Shown here: piece by piece, positions 45,761 to 54,247 of the stretch | Layout: each line of letters starts with the position of its first letter | How positions within the stretch are numbered: the first letter of the stretch is position 1 | Source: CBDHFN01 sp965262605 | GTDB taxonomy: Bacteria; Pseudomonadota; Alphaproteobacteria; JASGCL01 | Length of the DNA stretch: 64,000 nt | Direction: 5' to 3' | Assembly (NCBI GenBank): GCA_965262605.1 | Contig: CBDHFN010000003.1 | Coordinates: 620,001 to 684,000, forward strand | Notes under the pieces: generated by a model | Seen by the model: only the letters and a program-made list of their open reading frames with translations | Database searches by the model: none | What the model was told of the DNA's origin: nothing | Translations under genes and position numbers: made by a program

Positions 45761-46221
45761 GGTTTAGCGCTTAACCCCCAAAGCTGTGATTTATCAACCC
45801 AGCCTTGATATTCGTTAATTTTCAATAAACAAGCAACTTGGTTGCATTCTTTGACAAAACCACTGATACCGCGTTTTAAGGTTGCAATTTTTTTACGCCC
45901 GTCAAAATTCGCCGAATCCCATAAATCTGCTTCGTTACTTTGCACGATGGCGGATAATTTATCATTTAATAATAATTTATTTACCCAGCCTTTTGTGCCA
46001 TCATAATCAATTATTTCGCGCCATTGATTATATTCGCGCAGGATAATAACCGGCATGGGCGCGATGTGATAATTCGCTGATATGGGAAATTCCTCACCCG
46101 GTCCTTTACGCATATTGGCTTCTTTTTTAATGGTAGCCAGCCGTGGCAAATCGCCCGCAAATACCAGCGAAGTTTGCGCAATTATCGCCAATAAAAAAAT
46201 TAATTTGCCCAATTTAAGCAT
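45757..46221 (-). CDS. SH3-domain secreted protein
   Basis: A 154-residue protein from ATG 46221 with signal peptide (LGKLIFLLAIIAQTSLVFAG) and two bacterial SH3-like segments: ATIKKEANMRKGPGEEFPIS and WREIIDYDGTKGWVNKLLL, then LKRGISGFVKECNQVACLLK and YQGWVDKSQLWG. This SH3 family, with the conserved RxGP motif, is common in alphaproteobacteria and probably binds peptidoglycan. It overlaps envC by 4 bases and thiP by 8. The longer ORF from 46266 would lack a proper signal start. Confidence 0.85.
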   Translation of the reverse strand: MLKLGKLIFLLAIIAQTSLVFAGDLPRLATIKKEANMRKGPGEEFPISANYHIAPMPVIILREYNQWREIIDYDGTKGWVNKLLLNDKLSAIVQSNEADLWDSANFDGRKKIATLKRGISGFVKECNQVACLLKINEYQGWVDKSQLWGLSAKP

Positions 46222-47668
46222 GGTAATCTGTGAATTTCCTGTTTTTAATGCTGAATAATAGTGCAATTTTCATGCAAGCAAAGCTTAAAATTATCATAAA
46301 AATTAATATCCAACTTAATGTGCTTGCTTCTTGAAATTTATAGCTTGCCAGCGCACTAAAAAGCAAGCTTATTAATGGTTCAAGCTCATTACTGCCCAGC
46401 ATCGCCAACACCGAATAATCCGCCATGGAAAATACCATGCTGACAATAAAGCAAATTATCAACGAGTCTTGGCAATAAAGCCATGTTATTCGCCAAATTT
46501 GCCATTTTGTCAAGCCATAAAATCCGCCTAAATCGGCAATCATACCGCGAATTTTACGCAATGAGGCATGACAAATGCGTTGATTTAAGGGGGTAATAAT
46601 TAAAGCTTGAATCCCGATAATTTGCAACCAACTTGCCAAAGACGCATCGTAATTTAAGCCGCCTAACCAAAATACCCATAAGACGCTTAGGCTAATCGGG
46701 GGTAAAATCATGAAAAATTGTCCCATAAATGGGTTAATAAATAATATTAAACCGCAAGACACCAACCCCACCAACATTGATAAAATTAGCGTTTGGCTTA
46801 AAGAATGCCAAAAATAATTTTTTAAGATTAATTGCCATTGAAAATCAGAAATACCAAATATTATTGGATACATACAAAATATAATGATGCAAAATGCTCC
46901 AATCGTTAATAATTTATGGCGTTTTGACGGGCTTAAATTATCGTTTTGGCGATATTGACTGGGTGATGCGGGGCGCGAAATAGCCATAATACTTAGGATT
47001 ATCAGCATTTGCCATGCTATCAAAACCCATGCTAAATAATTATCATTATAAGCATATAAAGCATAATAAATCGCGGATTCCAACGATTCCACGGCGCCGC
47101 CACCCATGGTGATAATGACGGCAAAACTGGTAAAGCAATTTATAAAAACGATGATGCTCGCTTTAGCACCAATGGATTTAATAATTTGCCAATCAATCGC
47201 GCAAAATTTTTGCCATTGGGTCAAGGCTTGATTTTCGCTTATATAATAAAATTTATGGGGCACGATTCGGTATGCCGTTAAAATCACAAAAGCGATAATG
47301 GGAATATTCATCTGAATATGGCTTATTACAACACCATGAAAGCCAATTATTTCCGTGCCGAACAAGCTGATATTGCCCCAAACATAAATTAAGCTTGGGC
47401 AAAAATAAATTATTATTAATAGGGGTTGCAAAAAATCAAGGCGTTGTTCGGCAATTATTTTGGCTAAAATCGCGCCAAATACCAAACTTATCAAGCTTGA
47501 AATTAGTGCTTGAAGGCAATTATTCCAAAATAAATCCGCATTATCAATGAATATTTGCCCAATATTTTGCGGTTGCAACAAAATTTGATAAAAGGGTGTT
47601 AAAAATATACCGCCAATGATGCACAAGCTCGCTATTGGTAATTGCCACGCCTTGCTTATGTTAAGCAT
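46214..47668 (-). CDS. thiP: ABC transporter permease, ThiP-like
   Basis: A 484-residue permease with two homologous BPD-type halves and about 12 helices. The first half has FAVIITMGGGAVESLESAIY and the second MADYSVLAMLGSNELEPLIS, at the places where ThiP has its GGG..TLEVAIY and LGDLGVIALFG segments. It would form the channel of a thiamine/thiamine-phosphate importer, but neither the binding protein (ThiB) nor the ATPase (ThiQ) is adjacent. An iron(III) permease is the alternative. Overlaps coaD by 8 bases. Confidence 0.75.
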   Translation of the reverse strand: MLNISKAWQLPIASLCIIGGIFLTPFYQILLQPQNIGQIFIDNADLFWNNCLQALISSLISLVFGAILAKIIAEQRLDFLQPLLIIIYFCPSLIYVWGNISLFGTEIIGFHGVVISHIQMNIPIIAFVILTAYRIVPHKFYYISENQALTQWQKFCAIDWQIIKSIGAKASIIVFINCFTSFAVIITMGGGAVESLESAIYYALYAYNDNYLAWVLIAWQMLIILSIMAISRPASPSQYRQNDNLSPSKRHKLLTIGAFCIIIFCMYPIIFGISDFQWQLILKNYFWHSLSQTLILSMLVGLVSCGLILFINPFMGQFFMILPPISLSVLWVFWLGGLNYDASLASWLQIIGIQALIITPLNQRICHASLRKIRGMIADLGGFYGLTKWQIWRITWLYCQDSLIICFIVSMVFSMADYSVLAMLGSNELEPLISLLFSALASYKFQEASTLSWILIFMIILSFACMKIALLFSIKNRKFTDYHA

Positions 47669-48170
47669 TTTTTTGGGAATTATACTTATTTTTTAATTGA
47701 TTCGCGATATATTCGCCAACGAATGGTTCAACATCACCGCCTAAAACTGCAATTTCTTTGACTAATCTTGATGCAATAAAATGATGCCCTTCCGATGCCA
47801 TTAAGAACACGGTTTCAATCGCGGGATACATTTGCTTATTCATGCCCGCCAATTGAAATTCATATTCAAAATCAGAAATAGCCCGCAAACCACGAATAAT
47901 AAGACTTGCTTGGTTTTGTTGCATAAAATCAATTAATAAACTATCAAATGCCAGCACTTGAATTTTTTCTTGAATATTTTTCGGCAAGAATTCTACTTGA
48001 TGGCGAATCATTTGCACCCGTTCATCAAGCGTGAAAAGCGCGTTTTTCCCCGAAAATCCCGCAACAGCAACAATTAATCGGTCGCAAATATTATCGGCGG
48101 AGCGCATGATAATATTCATATGCCCCTTGGTTATGGGGTCAAAAGAGCCGGGGTATACGGCTATTTTCAT
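47661..48170 (-). CDS. coaD: Phosphopantetheine adenylyltransferase
   Basis: A 169-residue enzyme for the penultimate step of coenzyme A synthesis. YPGSFDPITKGHMNIIMRS contains the T-x-G-H nucleotide motif; LIIRGLRAISDFEYEFQLAGMN and LMASEGHHFIASRLVKEIA are typical. gyrA-coaD adjacency is widespread in alphaproteobacteria. Overlaps gyrA by 4 bases. Confidence 0.97.
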   Translation of the reverse strand: MKIAVYPGSFDPITKGHMNIIMRSADNICDRLIVAVAGFSGKNALFTLDERVQMIRHQVEFLPKNIQEKIQVLAFDSLLIDFMQQNQASLIIRGLRAISDFEYEFQLAGMNKQMYPAIETVFLMASEGHHFIASRLVKEIAVLGGDVEPFVGEYIANQLKNKYNSQKNA

Positions 48171-50932
48171 GCGTTTTCGCTTTCGGCGTTTGCCTCAAAT
48201 GGTTCGCTTGGCGTTTCATCGTTATTATTTTCGTCAATTTCGCTTTCGTCTTCTTGAAAATTTCCGCCATCAATACGGGCAACCGAAATAATTTTTTCAC
48301 CTTCGGGAATTTTAAACAAAGTAACACCCTTGGAATTACGGCTAACTTTACGAATTTTATTCAGCGGAATTCGTATCATTTGTCCGCCATCAGTGATAAT
48401 CATAATTTCATCAAGCAACGGATTGACGCGAAAGCTTGCGGCTATTTGCTTGGCGTCCATATTGCCAATACCTACGCCACCGCGATTTGTCGTGCGGTAA
48501 TCATACGCCGAACATAATTGCCCCATGCCATCTTCGGATATGGTAAGAATAAATTCCTCCTCATTGGCAAGTTGCTGGTAATGTTCGGGATTTATTTCTT
48601 GGATTTTTTGCTTATCACTATCAATATCCTCAATGCTTCGTTCCGTGCCCGATTCTAACCTTGCATAAGCATTTTTCGCTTGCAGGTATTTACGGCGAAT
48701 TTCGGAATTATCCTCGGCTGAATTAATCACGGTCATGGATACGACTTTATCATCATTTGATAATTTCACCGCGCGCACGCCATCAGATTGCCGTCCAGCA
48801 AAAATCCGCACATTATCGGCAATCTTAAAGCGAATCGCATGGGAGTTTTTAGTTGCCATAAAAATATCTTGGCTATCATTACACATACGCACCGAAACAA
48901 TTTCATCGCCCTCATCAAGCTTCATGGCTATCAAGCCATTTTGGCGAATATTACGAAAATCTGATAAGTAATTACGCCGCACATTGCCTGATTTCGTGGC
49001 AAATATTAAGAAATTTTCTTGCCATGCTTCTTCGTTTTCGGGTGCCAAAAGCACCGTGGTAATGCGCTCATCAGGCTTTAAGGGTAATAAATTAATCAAC
49101 GCTTTGCCCTTGGCTTGCGGTGAACTTATCGGTAAGCGATAAACTTTTAATTTATAAACCAACCCCAAAGAAGAGAAAAATAAAATCGGTGTATGGGTTG
49201 AAGATACAAAAATTTTCCAAACAAAATCATCTTCTTTGGTCGTAATGCCCGTTCTGCCTTTACCCCCGCGTTTTTGCGCCCGATAAGCGTCCAATGGCAC
49301 GCGTTTAATATAGCCACCATGGGTTAAAGTAACCACCATTTCTTCGCGTTCAATTAAATCTTCTAGATCAATATCCAGTTCGGAATCTTCAATGCTGGTG
49401 CGCCTTGGCGTTGCGAATTTTTCTTTTATTTCTAAAAATTCTTGGCGCATGACGGCGATTCGGCGCATTTGTGAACCCAAAATATCAAGATAATCTTCAA
49501 TTTCCTTGGCAAGTTCATTGGTTTCTTCCACAAGTTTGTTTTTTTCTAAACCAGTCAAGCGTTGCAAGCGCAATTCCAAAATTGCCCGCGCTTGCGTATC
49601 GGATAATTTATAAGATGCTTCGCCAATTAATGGGTAATCAGGATCATCAATCAAGCGAATAAATGGCGCAACATCGCCCGCTGACCATTCGGTTGCCATT
49701 AATAATCGGCGCGCTTCGGTTGTGTCTGGCGAAGAGCGAATCACGCGAATAATTTCATCAATATTGCTAATCGCAATTAATAATCCCGCGACAATATGCG
49801 CCCTTTCGCGGGCTTTATTTAATAAAAATTTCGTTCTGCGGCGAATTACTTCATCGCGAAATTCAATAAATCGGCGCAAAATTTGCGGAATAGTCATAAT
49901 CGCAGGCATACCATTATTTAATGCCAAGCTATTCACGCCAAAACTAGTTTGCAATACCGTGTGTTTATATAATTGTTGCAAGACAACTTCGGCAGTATTA
50001 TCCCGTTTAACTTCAATCACCACGCGCATGCCGTGTCTGTCGGATTCATCGCGGACATCGGATATGCCTTCAACAACTTTATCACGCACTAACTCGGCGA
50101 TTCGTTCAATTAATTTTGCTTTATTGACTTGATAAGGCACTTCGTCAATGATAATTGCTTCGCGTTCCTTGCCAAATGCCTCAATATGCGTTTTGCCACG
50201 CATCATGATTGAACCGCGTCCAGTATTAAGGGCGTTCACAATGCCCGTGCGCCCCAGAATCATACCGCCCGTTGGAAAATCTGGACCTAAAACTATCTCG
50301 CCGATGGCTTGATTTGACAAGTTTGGATCCAATAACAACGCCAATAAAGCGTCAATTAATTCGCCCAAATTATGCGGGGGAATATTCGTTGCCATGCCAA
50401 CGGCAATACCGCTTGCGCCATTCACCAATAAATTCGGGTATCTGGCGGGCAAAACCATGGGTTCCAAAGTTGATTCGTCATAATTAGGAATAAAATCCAC
50501 CGTGTTTAAATCAATATCATGCAGTAAAGCTTCGGCAGATTGGGCAAGGCGCGCTTCGGTATAGCGCATCGCAGCTGGCGGATCGCCATCTATAGACCCA
50601 AAATTCCCCTGTCCAGAAATTAACGGCAAGCGCAAGGAAAAATCTTGCGCCATACGCACCATAGAATCGTAAATCGCTTGATCGCCATGCGGGTGATATT
50701 TACCCATGACATCACCGACAATGCGGGCAGATTTGCGGTATGGCTTGGTTGAATCATAGCCATTTTCCTTCATCGCGTAAAAAATCCGCCGATGCACAGG
50801 TTTTAATCCATCGCGCACATCGGGTAAAGCGCGCGACACAATCACCGACATGGCATATTCCATGTAGGATTTTTTCATTTCGTCTTCAATTGTAATTGGC
50901 ACAATTGAATCGGTTGTTTTTATTGATTCCAT
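48167..50932 (-). CDS. gyrA: DNA gyrase subunit A
   Basis: A 921-residue type IIA topoisomerase subunit. The N-terminal winged-helix/tower region carries the catalytic Tyr in AAMRYTEARLAQ. The quinolone-determining region reads YHPHGDQAIYDSMVRMAQ, with Gln85 where E. coli has Ser83. The GyrA box QKRGGKGRTG separates it from the C-terminal beta-pinwheel (YLSDFRNIRQNGLIAMKLDE; ITDGGQMIRIPLNKIRKVSR). The tail is acidic and Asn/Glu-rich. First gene of the overlapping leftward block. Confidence 0.98.
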   Translation of the reverse strand: MESIKTTDSIVPITIEDEMKKSYMEYAMSVIVSRALPDVRDGLKPVHRRIFYAMKENGYDSTKPYRKSARIVGDVMGKYHPHGDQAIYDSMVRMAQDFSLRLPLISGQGNFGSIDGDPPAAMRYTEARLAQSAEALLHDIDLNTVDFIPNYDESTLEPMVLPARYPNLLVNGASGIAVGMATNIPPHNLGELIDALLALLLDPNLSNQAIGEIVLGPDFPTGGMILGRTGIVNALNTGRGSIMMRGKTHIEAFGKEREAIIIDEVPYQVNKAKLIERIAELVRDKVVEGISDVRDESDRHGMRVVIEVKRDNTAEVVLQQLYKHTVLQTSFGVNSLALNNGMPAIMTIPQILRRFIEFRDEVIRRRTKFLLNKARERAHIVAGLLIAISNIDEIIRVIRSSPDTTEARRLLMATEWSAGDVAPFIRLIDDPDYPLIGEASYKLSDTQARAILELRLQRLTGLEKNKLVEETNELAKEIEDYLDILGSQMRRIAVMRQEFLEIKEKFATPRRTSIEDSELDIDLEDLIEREEMVVTLTHGGYIKRVPLDAYRAQKRGGKGRTGITTKEDDFVWKIFVSSTHTPILFFSSLGLVYKLKVYRLPISSPQAKGKALINLLPLKPDERITTVLLAPENEEAWQENFLIFATKSGNVRRNYLSDFRNIRQNGLIAMKLDEGDEIVSVRMCNDSQDIFMATKNSHAIRFKIADNVRIFAGRQSDGVRAVKLSNDDKVVSMTVINSAEDNSEIRRKYLQAKNAYARLESGTERSIEDIDSDKQKIQEINPEHYQQLANEEEFILTISEDGMGQLCSAYDYRTTNRGGVGIGNMDAKQIAASFRVNPLLDEIMIITDGGQMIRIPLNKIRKVSRNSKGVTLFKIPEGEKIISVARIDGGNFQEDESEIDENNNDETPSEPFEANAESENA

Positions 50933-51016
50933 ATTTTTACCCTAAACAGATTCGTTATTATGTCAAGCACGATATTTTTTAAATTTCCCCATGATATTAC
51001 CAATAATCACCGATAA

Positions 51017-51367
51017 TTATCTTACCATGGTTGATTTTTCACCGCGATAATAAGGGTCGTCATGGCGATAGCAAGTAACGCCACCCAATTCTTTATAACA
51101 ATATAAGGGTTCTTTGATAGTTTCTTTGGTTAAAGAACGGCAAATGGGTCCTTTGTCTTCGGTGGAACGGGTAAGCGAGCAATCTTGCCCGGTCGCAATT
51201 TCGGCTAAATGATCGGTGGGTAATTTATCAGTATAAACAAAGCTGGTGGCGGTTATTGCGCTTATGCCTTGAATCACGCCCACGCCCCCCAAGCAACCCG
51301 CTAATAAGGGGCTTAATAGTAATAATCCAAGATAAAATCGTATTTTTTTTGCGTTCTTGCTTGACAT
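51017..51367 (-). CDS. Small predicted lipoprotein
   Basis: A 116-residue protein with a lipoprotein signal: IRFYLGLLLLSPLLAGC, lipobox LLAGC. The mature part has four further cysteines (CSLT, CRSL, CYKEL, CYRH) that could form two disulfides. I recognise no named family; it resembles small alphaproteobacterial envelope proteins. Divergent from gpmI. Confidence 0.75.
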   Translation of the reverse strand: MSSKNAKKIRFYLGLLLLSPLLAGCLGGVGVIQGISAITATSFVYTDKLPTDHLAEIATGQDCSLTRSTEDKGPICRSLTKETIKEPLYCYKELGGVTCYRHDDPYYRGEKSTMVR

Positions 51368-51434
51368 TTTTCAGAATTTCCAGTTATGGTGTTCATATTA
51401 AAGCAATATTTATACCATTTATTAAAGGCGGGTT

Positions 51435-52946
51435 ATGAAACCGATTATTTTATGTATTCTTGATGGCTGGGGCATCGCAAGCCCCGCAAAAGATAATGCC
51501 ATTTATCAAGCGAATCCTAAAAATTACAACCGATTTTGTGCAACATATCCGCATAGTAAAATTGACGCTTCGGGAATTTCGGTCGGCTTACCCGATAATC
51601 AAATGGGCAATTCCGAAGTTGGACATATGAGCATCGGCGCAGGGCGCGTGATGATGCAAGAATTGCCACGCATCTCCCATGCAGTTTTGCAAAATAATCA
51701 TTTAAATAACGCTGCTGTTCAGAATTTCTTGCAGAAAATAAACAAAAAAAATAAAATTCATTTAATTGGTTTAATATCCGATGGTGGCGTGCATGCGCAT
51801 ATTGACCATATTATCGGTTATGCCAAAAGCCTTATGGCAATGGGATATGAAGTAATCTTGCATGCCATAACTGATGGGCGCGATACGCCGCCACAATCGG
51901 CTTTAACATATTTACATCATTTAGAAACCAAAATTCCCAATCTTAAAATTGCGACAATAAGCGGGCGATATTTTGCCATGGATAGGGATAATAATTGGCA
52001 ACGAACACAGGGCGCATTTGACGCAATTATCTATGGCAAGGGGCAAATTGCCACCGATTGCCAAAGCGCGATTAAACATGCCTATGACAACCAAATAAGC
52101 GATGAATTTATAAAACCCGTGGCGATTGATGGCTATAAGGGGCTTGATTCGGGTGATGGTATTATATTTTGTAATTTTCGCGCCGATAGGGCACGGCAAT
52201 TATCCCAAGCCTTGGGCGCAAAAGATTTTGATAAATTCCCAAGGGATAATTTTATTGCCAATCACCCTAAACTTGCCATGGTCGCTTATTCTGATGCTAT
52301 CAGCCAATATTTTATGCCGATTTTTACCAAAGAATCCGTGGCAAATGGGCTTGGTGAATTGCTTGCCAAGCATAATTTAACCCAATTGCGTTTGGCGGAA
52401 ACTGAAAAATACGCGCATGTTACTTTTTTTATGAATGGCGGGCAAGAAGAAATTTTTCAAGGCGAAGAGCGAATTTTAATTGCTTCACCCAAAGTCAAAA
52501 CATATGATTTGCAACCGCAAATGTCAGCATTTGAAATTACCGATATTTTATGCGCGAAAATTAAGGAACAAAAAACAAATGTCATTATTGTCAATTTCGC
52601 CAATGCCGATATGGTCGGGCATACTGGCAATTTTGCGGCGGCGATTAAGGCGGTGCAAGTCATAGACGAATGTTTAGGCAGAATTGAATCTGCGGTGCTT
52701 GCCCATCAAGGCATCATGTTTATCACCGCCGACCATGGCAATATTGAATCTATGCACGATGCCGACCATAATCAACCTAATACTGCCCATTCCACGAATT
52801 TAGTGCCTTTTATCATGGTGCATCAAGAAAAAAATCGGCAATTTAAGCTTAAAGATGGGATTTTAGCTGATATTGCCCCAACAATTCTGACCCTGTTAAA
52901 TATTGCAAAGCCAAAAGAAATGACAGGAAATTCATTAATTTTATGA
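51435..52946 (+). CDS. gpmI: 2,3-bisphosphoglycerate-independent phosphoglycerate mutase
   Basis: A 503-residue di-manganese enzyme of glycolysis. ILCILDGWG carries the first metal Asp, and the phosphoserine is in NQMGNSEVGHMSIGAGRV. HAITDGRDTPP, SGRYFAMDRDNNW, FRADRARQLSQAL, NFANADMVGHTG and ITADHGNIESM supply the rest of the site. In many alphaproteobacteria gpmI precedes envC-ctpA; here gyrA-coaD-thiP-SH3 lie between, and gpmI is on the other strand. Its stop is 2 bases from the convergent SBP gene. Confidence 0.97.
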   Translation: MKPIILCILDGWGIASPAKDNAIYQANPKNYNRFCATYPHSKIDASGISVGLPDNQMGNSEVGHMSIGAGRVMMQELPRISHAVLQNNHLNNAAVQNFLQKINKKNKIHLIGLISDGGVHAHIDHIIGYAKSLMAMGYEVILHAITDGRDTPPQSALTYLHHLETKIPNLKIATISGRYFAMDRDNNWQRTQGAFDAIIYGKGQIATDCQSAIKHAYDNQISDEFIKPVAIDGYKGLDSGDGIIFCNFRADRARQLSQALGAKDFDKFPRDNFIANHPKLAMVAYSDAISQYFMPIFTKESVANGLGELLAKHNLTQLRLAETEKYAHVTFFMNGGQEEIFQGEERILIASPKVKTYDLQPQMSAFEITDILCAKIKEQKTNVIIVNFANADMVGHTGNFAAAIKAVQVIDECLGRIESAVLAHQGIMFITADHGNIESMHDADHNQPNTAHSTNLVPFIMVHQEKNRQFKLKDGILADIAPTILTLLNIAKPKEMTGNSLIL

Positions 52947-52948
52947 GC

Positions 52949-53950
52949 TTAACTACCATTTAAACCATGCAAATTTGGGAAACTCATGCTTTTCCAATCA
53001 AATTCTTTGGACGCTGTGCCAACTTCCGCCATAAATTTAGCATAAACGCCGATATTGCGTGGGGCTAAATCAAAATTTACTAATTTATCGGTCATTTGCT
53101 TGATTACATCGGCTTCTTGTTCTTTGGGTTTTTCAAAATTCATGTAAAGCTTGGCGGCTTCAACGCGATTTTTATTGACCCAATCCATTGCTTCAGTATA
53201 GGCTTTTGTCATGGCTTCATGCACTTTGGGATTCGCCTTGGCAAATTTTTCACTGCCAATTAATAATACAAGGCTTGATTGCCCGCCCAGCGCATCATAG
53301 GAATTTAACAATAAATGCACGCGCCCTTTGCCTTCTTCAAGTTCAATATATTGAAATGGTGCGCTGGTAAAATGGGCGGTAATTTCGCTGCCCGTGGTTA
53401 ATAATTGCGCCATACCATCGGGATGCGTCATGGAAAGCGTATATTTATCAAGCTTAAACGCATCGCCCCCGCAGAATTTTTTTACAGCAATTTGCAAGGT
53501 AACGGCTTGCACCGAACTTTTCACTGTCGGCAGGGCAATTCGCGTGCCGTTTTTATCTAAATCGCAAATATTTTTGACGGACGCATCAGTGCTGTTTAAA
53601 TACATTGGCAATGTGACCGTGTTGCCTAAGGTTTTAAAATCGCCGTTAGTTTTATCATACATTTGCACCAAAGTTGGCGGACCGACTACACCATAGTGGG
53701 TTTGCCCAGCTAAAAGCGTGTCGCGAATCGGCGCAGCTGACCCTAAATTGCGATAATCGGCAATTGCATTTATGCCCAAAGCCTTAGCATGTTTTTCAAA
53801 CAAGCCATTTTCCTTCATATACATTATCGCCGAATAACCCCAGCCATTTTGAAAAGCGATTAAAATATTATTAACCTCAGCTTTGGCAACATTACCCCAT
53901 AAAACTATGGTGCTTAATATTACCATCAATAATTTCATATTTTTGTGCAT
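52949..53950 (-). CDS. NitT/TauT-type ABC transporter substrate-binding protein
   Basis: A 333-residue periplasmic protein with signal peptide (LLMVILSTIVLWGNVAKA). It is of the NMT1/TauA class: ILIAFQNGWGYSAIMYMKEN, LLAGQTHYGVVGPP, ICDLDKNGTRIALPTVKSS, KVHEAMTKAYTEAMDWVN. These bind sulfonates, nitrate, pyrimidines or similar small solutes. No permease or ATPase lies beside it. AGGGGAG precedes the ATG. Confidence 0.85.
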   Translation of the reverse strand: MHKNMKLLMVILSTIVLWGNVAKAEVNNILIAFQNGWGYSAIMYMKENGLFEKHAKALGINAIADYRNLGSAAPIRDTLLAGQTHYGVVGPPTLVQMYDKTNGDFKTLGNTVTLPMYLNSTDASVKNICDLDKNGTRIALPTVKSSVQAVTLQIAVKKFCGGDAFKLDKYTLSMTHPDGMAQLLTTGSEITAHFTSAPFQYIELEEGKGRVHLLLNSYDALGGQSSLVLLIGSEKFAKANPKVHEAMTKAYTEAMDWVNKNRVEAAKLYMNFEKPKEQEADVIKQMTDKLVNFDLAPRNIGVYAKFMAEVGTASKEFDWKSMSFPNLHGLNGS

Positions 53951-53971
53951 TTTAACTCCCCTTACTAGCCT

Positions 53972-54000
53972 AATATACCAATAAAAAAATATCCAATCAA
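53972..54000 (-). promoter_or_regulatory. Promoter candidate for the substrate-binding protein
   Basis: Minus strand TTGATT (53995-54000), 17-base spacer, TATATT (53972-53977), about 20 bases before the start codon. Confidence 0.4.
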
Positions 54001-54029
54001 GAAAAATTTCAATTTATTGATATTATTGC

Positions 54030-54057
54030 TTGATTTATGTTTTTTATTTGTTTATAT
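54030..54057 (+). promoter_or_regulatory. Promoter candidate for tRNA-Thr
   Basis: TTGATT (54030-54035), 16-base spacer, TTATAT (54052-54057), 19 bases before the tRNA. Confidence 0.45.
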
Positions 54058-54076
54058 GAAACTCAACACTCAATAA

Positions 54077-54151
54077 GCCGAATTAGCTCAGCGGTAGAGC
54101 AGTGGTTTTGTAAACCATTGGTCGGCGGTTCGATTCCGTCATTCGGCACCA
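54077..54151 (+). tRNA. tRNA-Thr (anticodon TGT)
   Basis: A complete cloverleaf: acceptor GCCGAAT pairs with ATTCGGC, D-arm AGCTCAGCGGTAGAGC, anticodon loop TTTGTAA (TGT, reads ACA), and T-arm GGCGGTTCGATTCCGTC. CCA is encoded. Confidence 0.95.
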
Positions 54152-54213
54152 TTTTTAATTCTATGTTTTAATTTCAAGAATGTAAAATAGTGTATATTAG
54201 CAATAAATTACCC

Positions 54214-54241
54214 TTGCAAATTAGAATAATTCTAGTATAAT
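54214..54241 (+). promoter_or_regulatory. Strong promoter candidate, possibly leaderless
   Basis: TTGCAA (54214-54219), 16-base spacer, TATAAT (54236-54241). The ATG of the multicopper oxidase begins 7 bases after the -10 box and no Shine-Dalgarno is present, so the transcript should start at or next to the start codon. Confidence 0.6.
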
Positions 54242-54247
54242 ATCATC

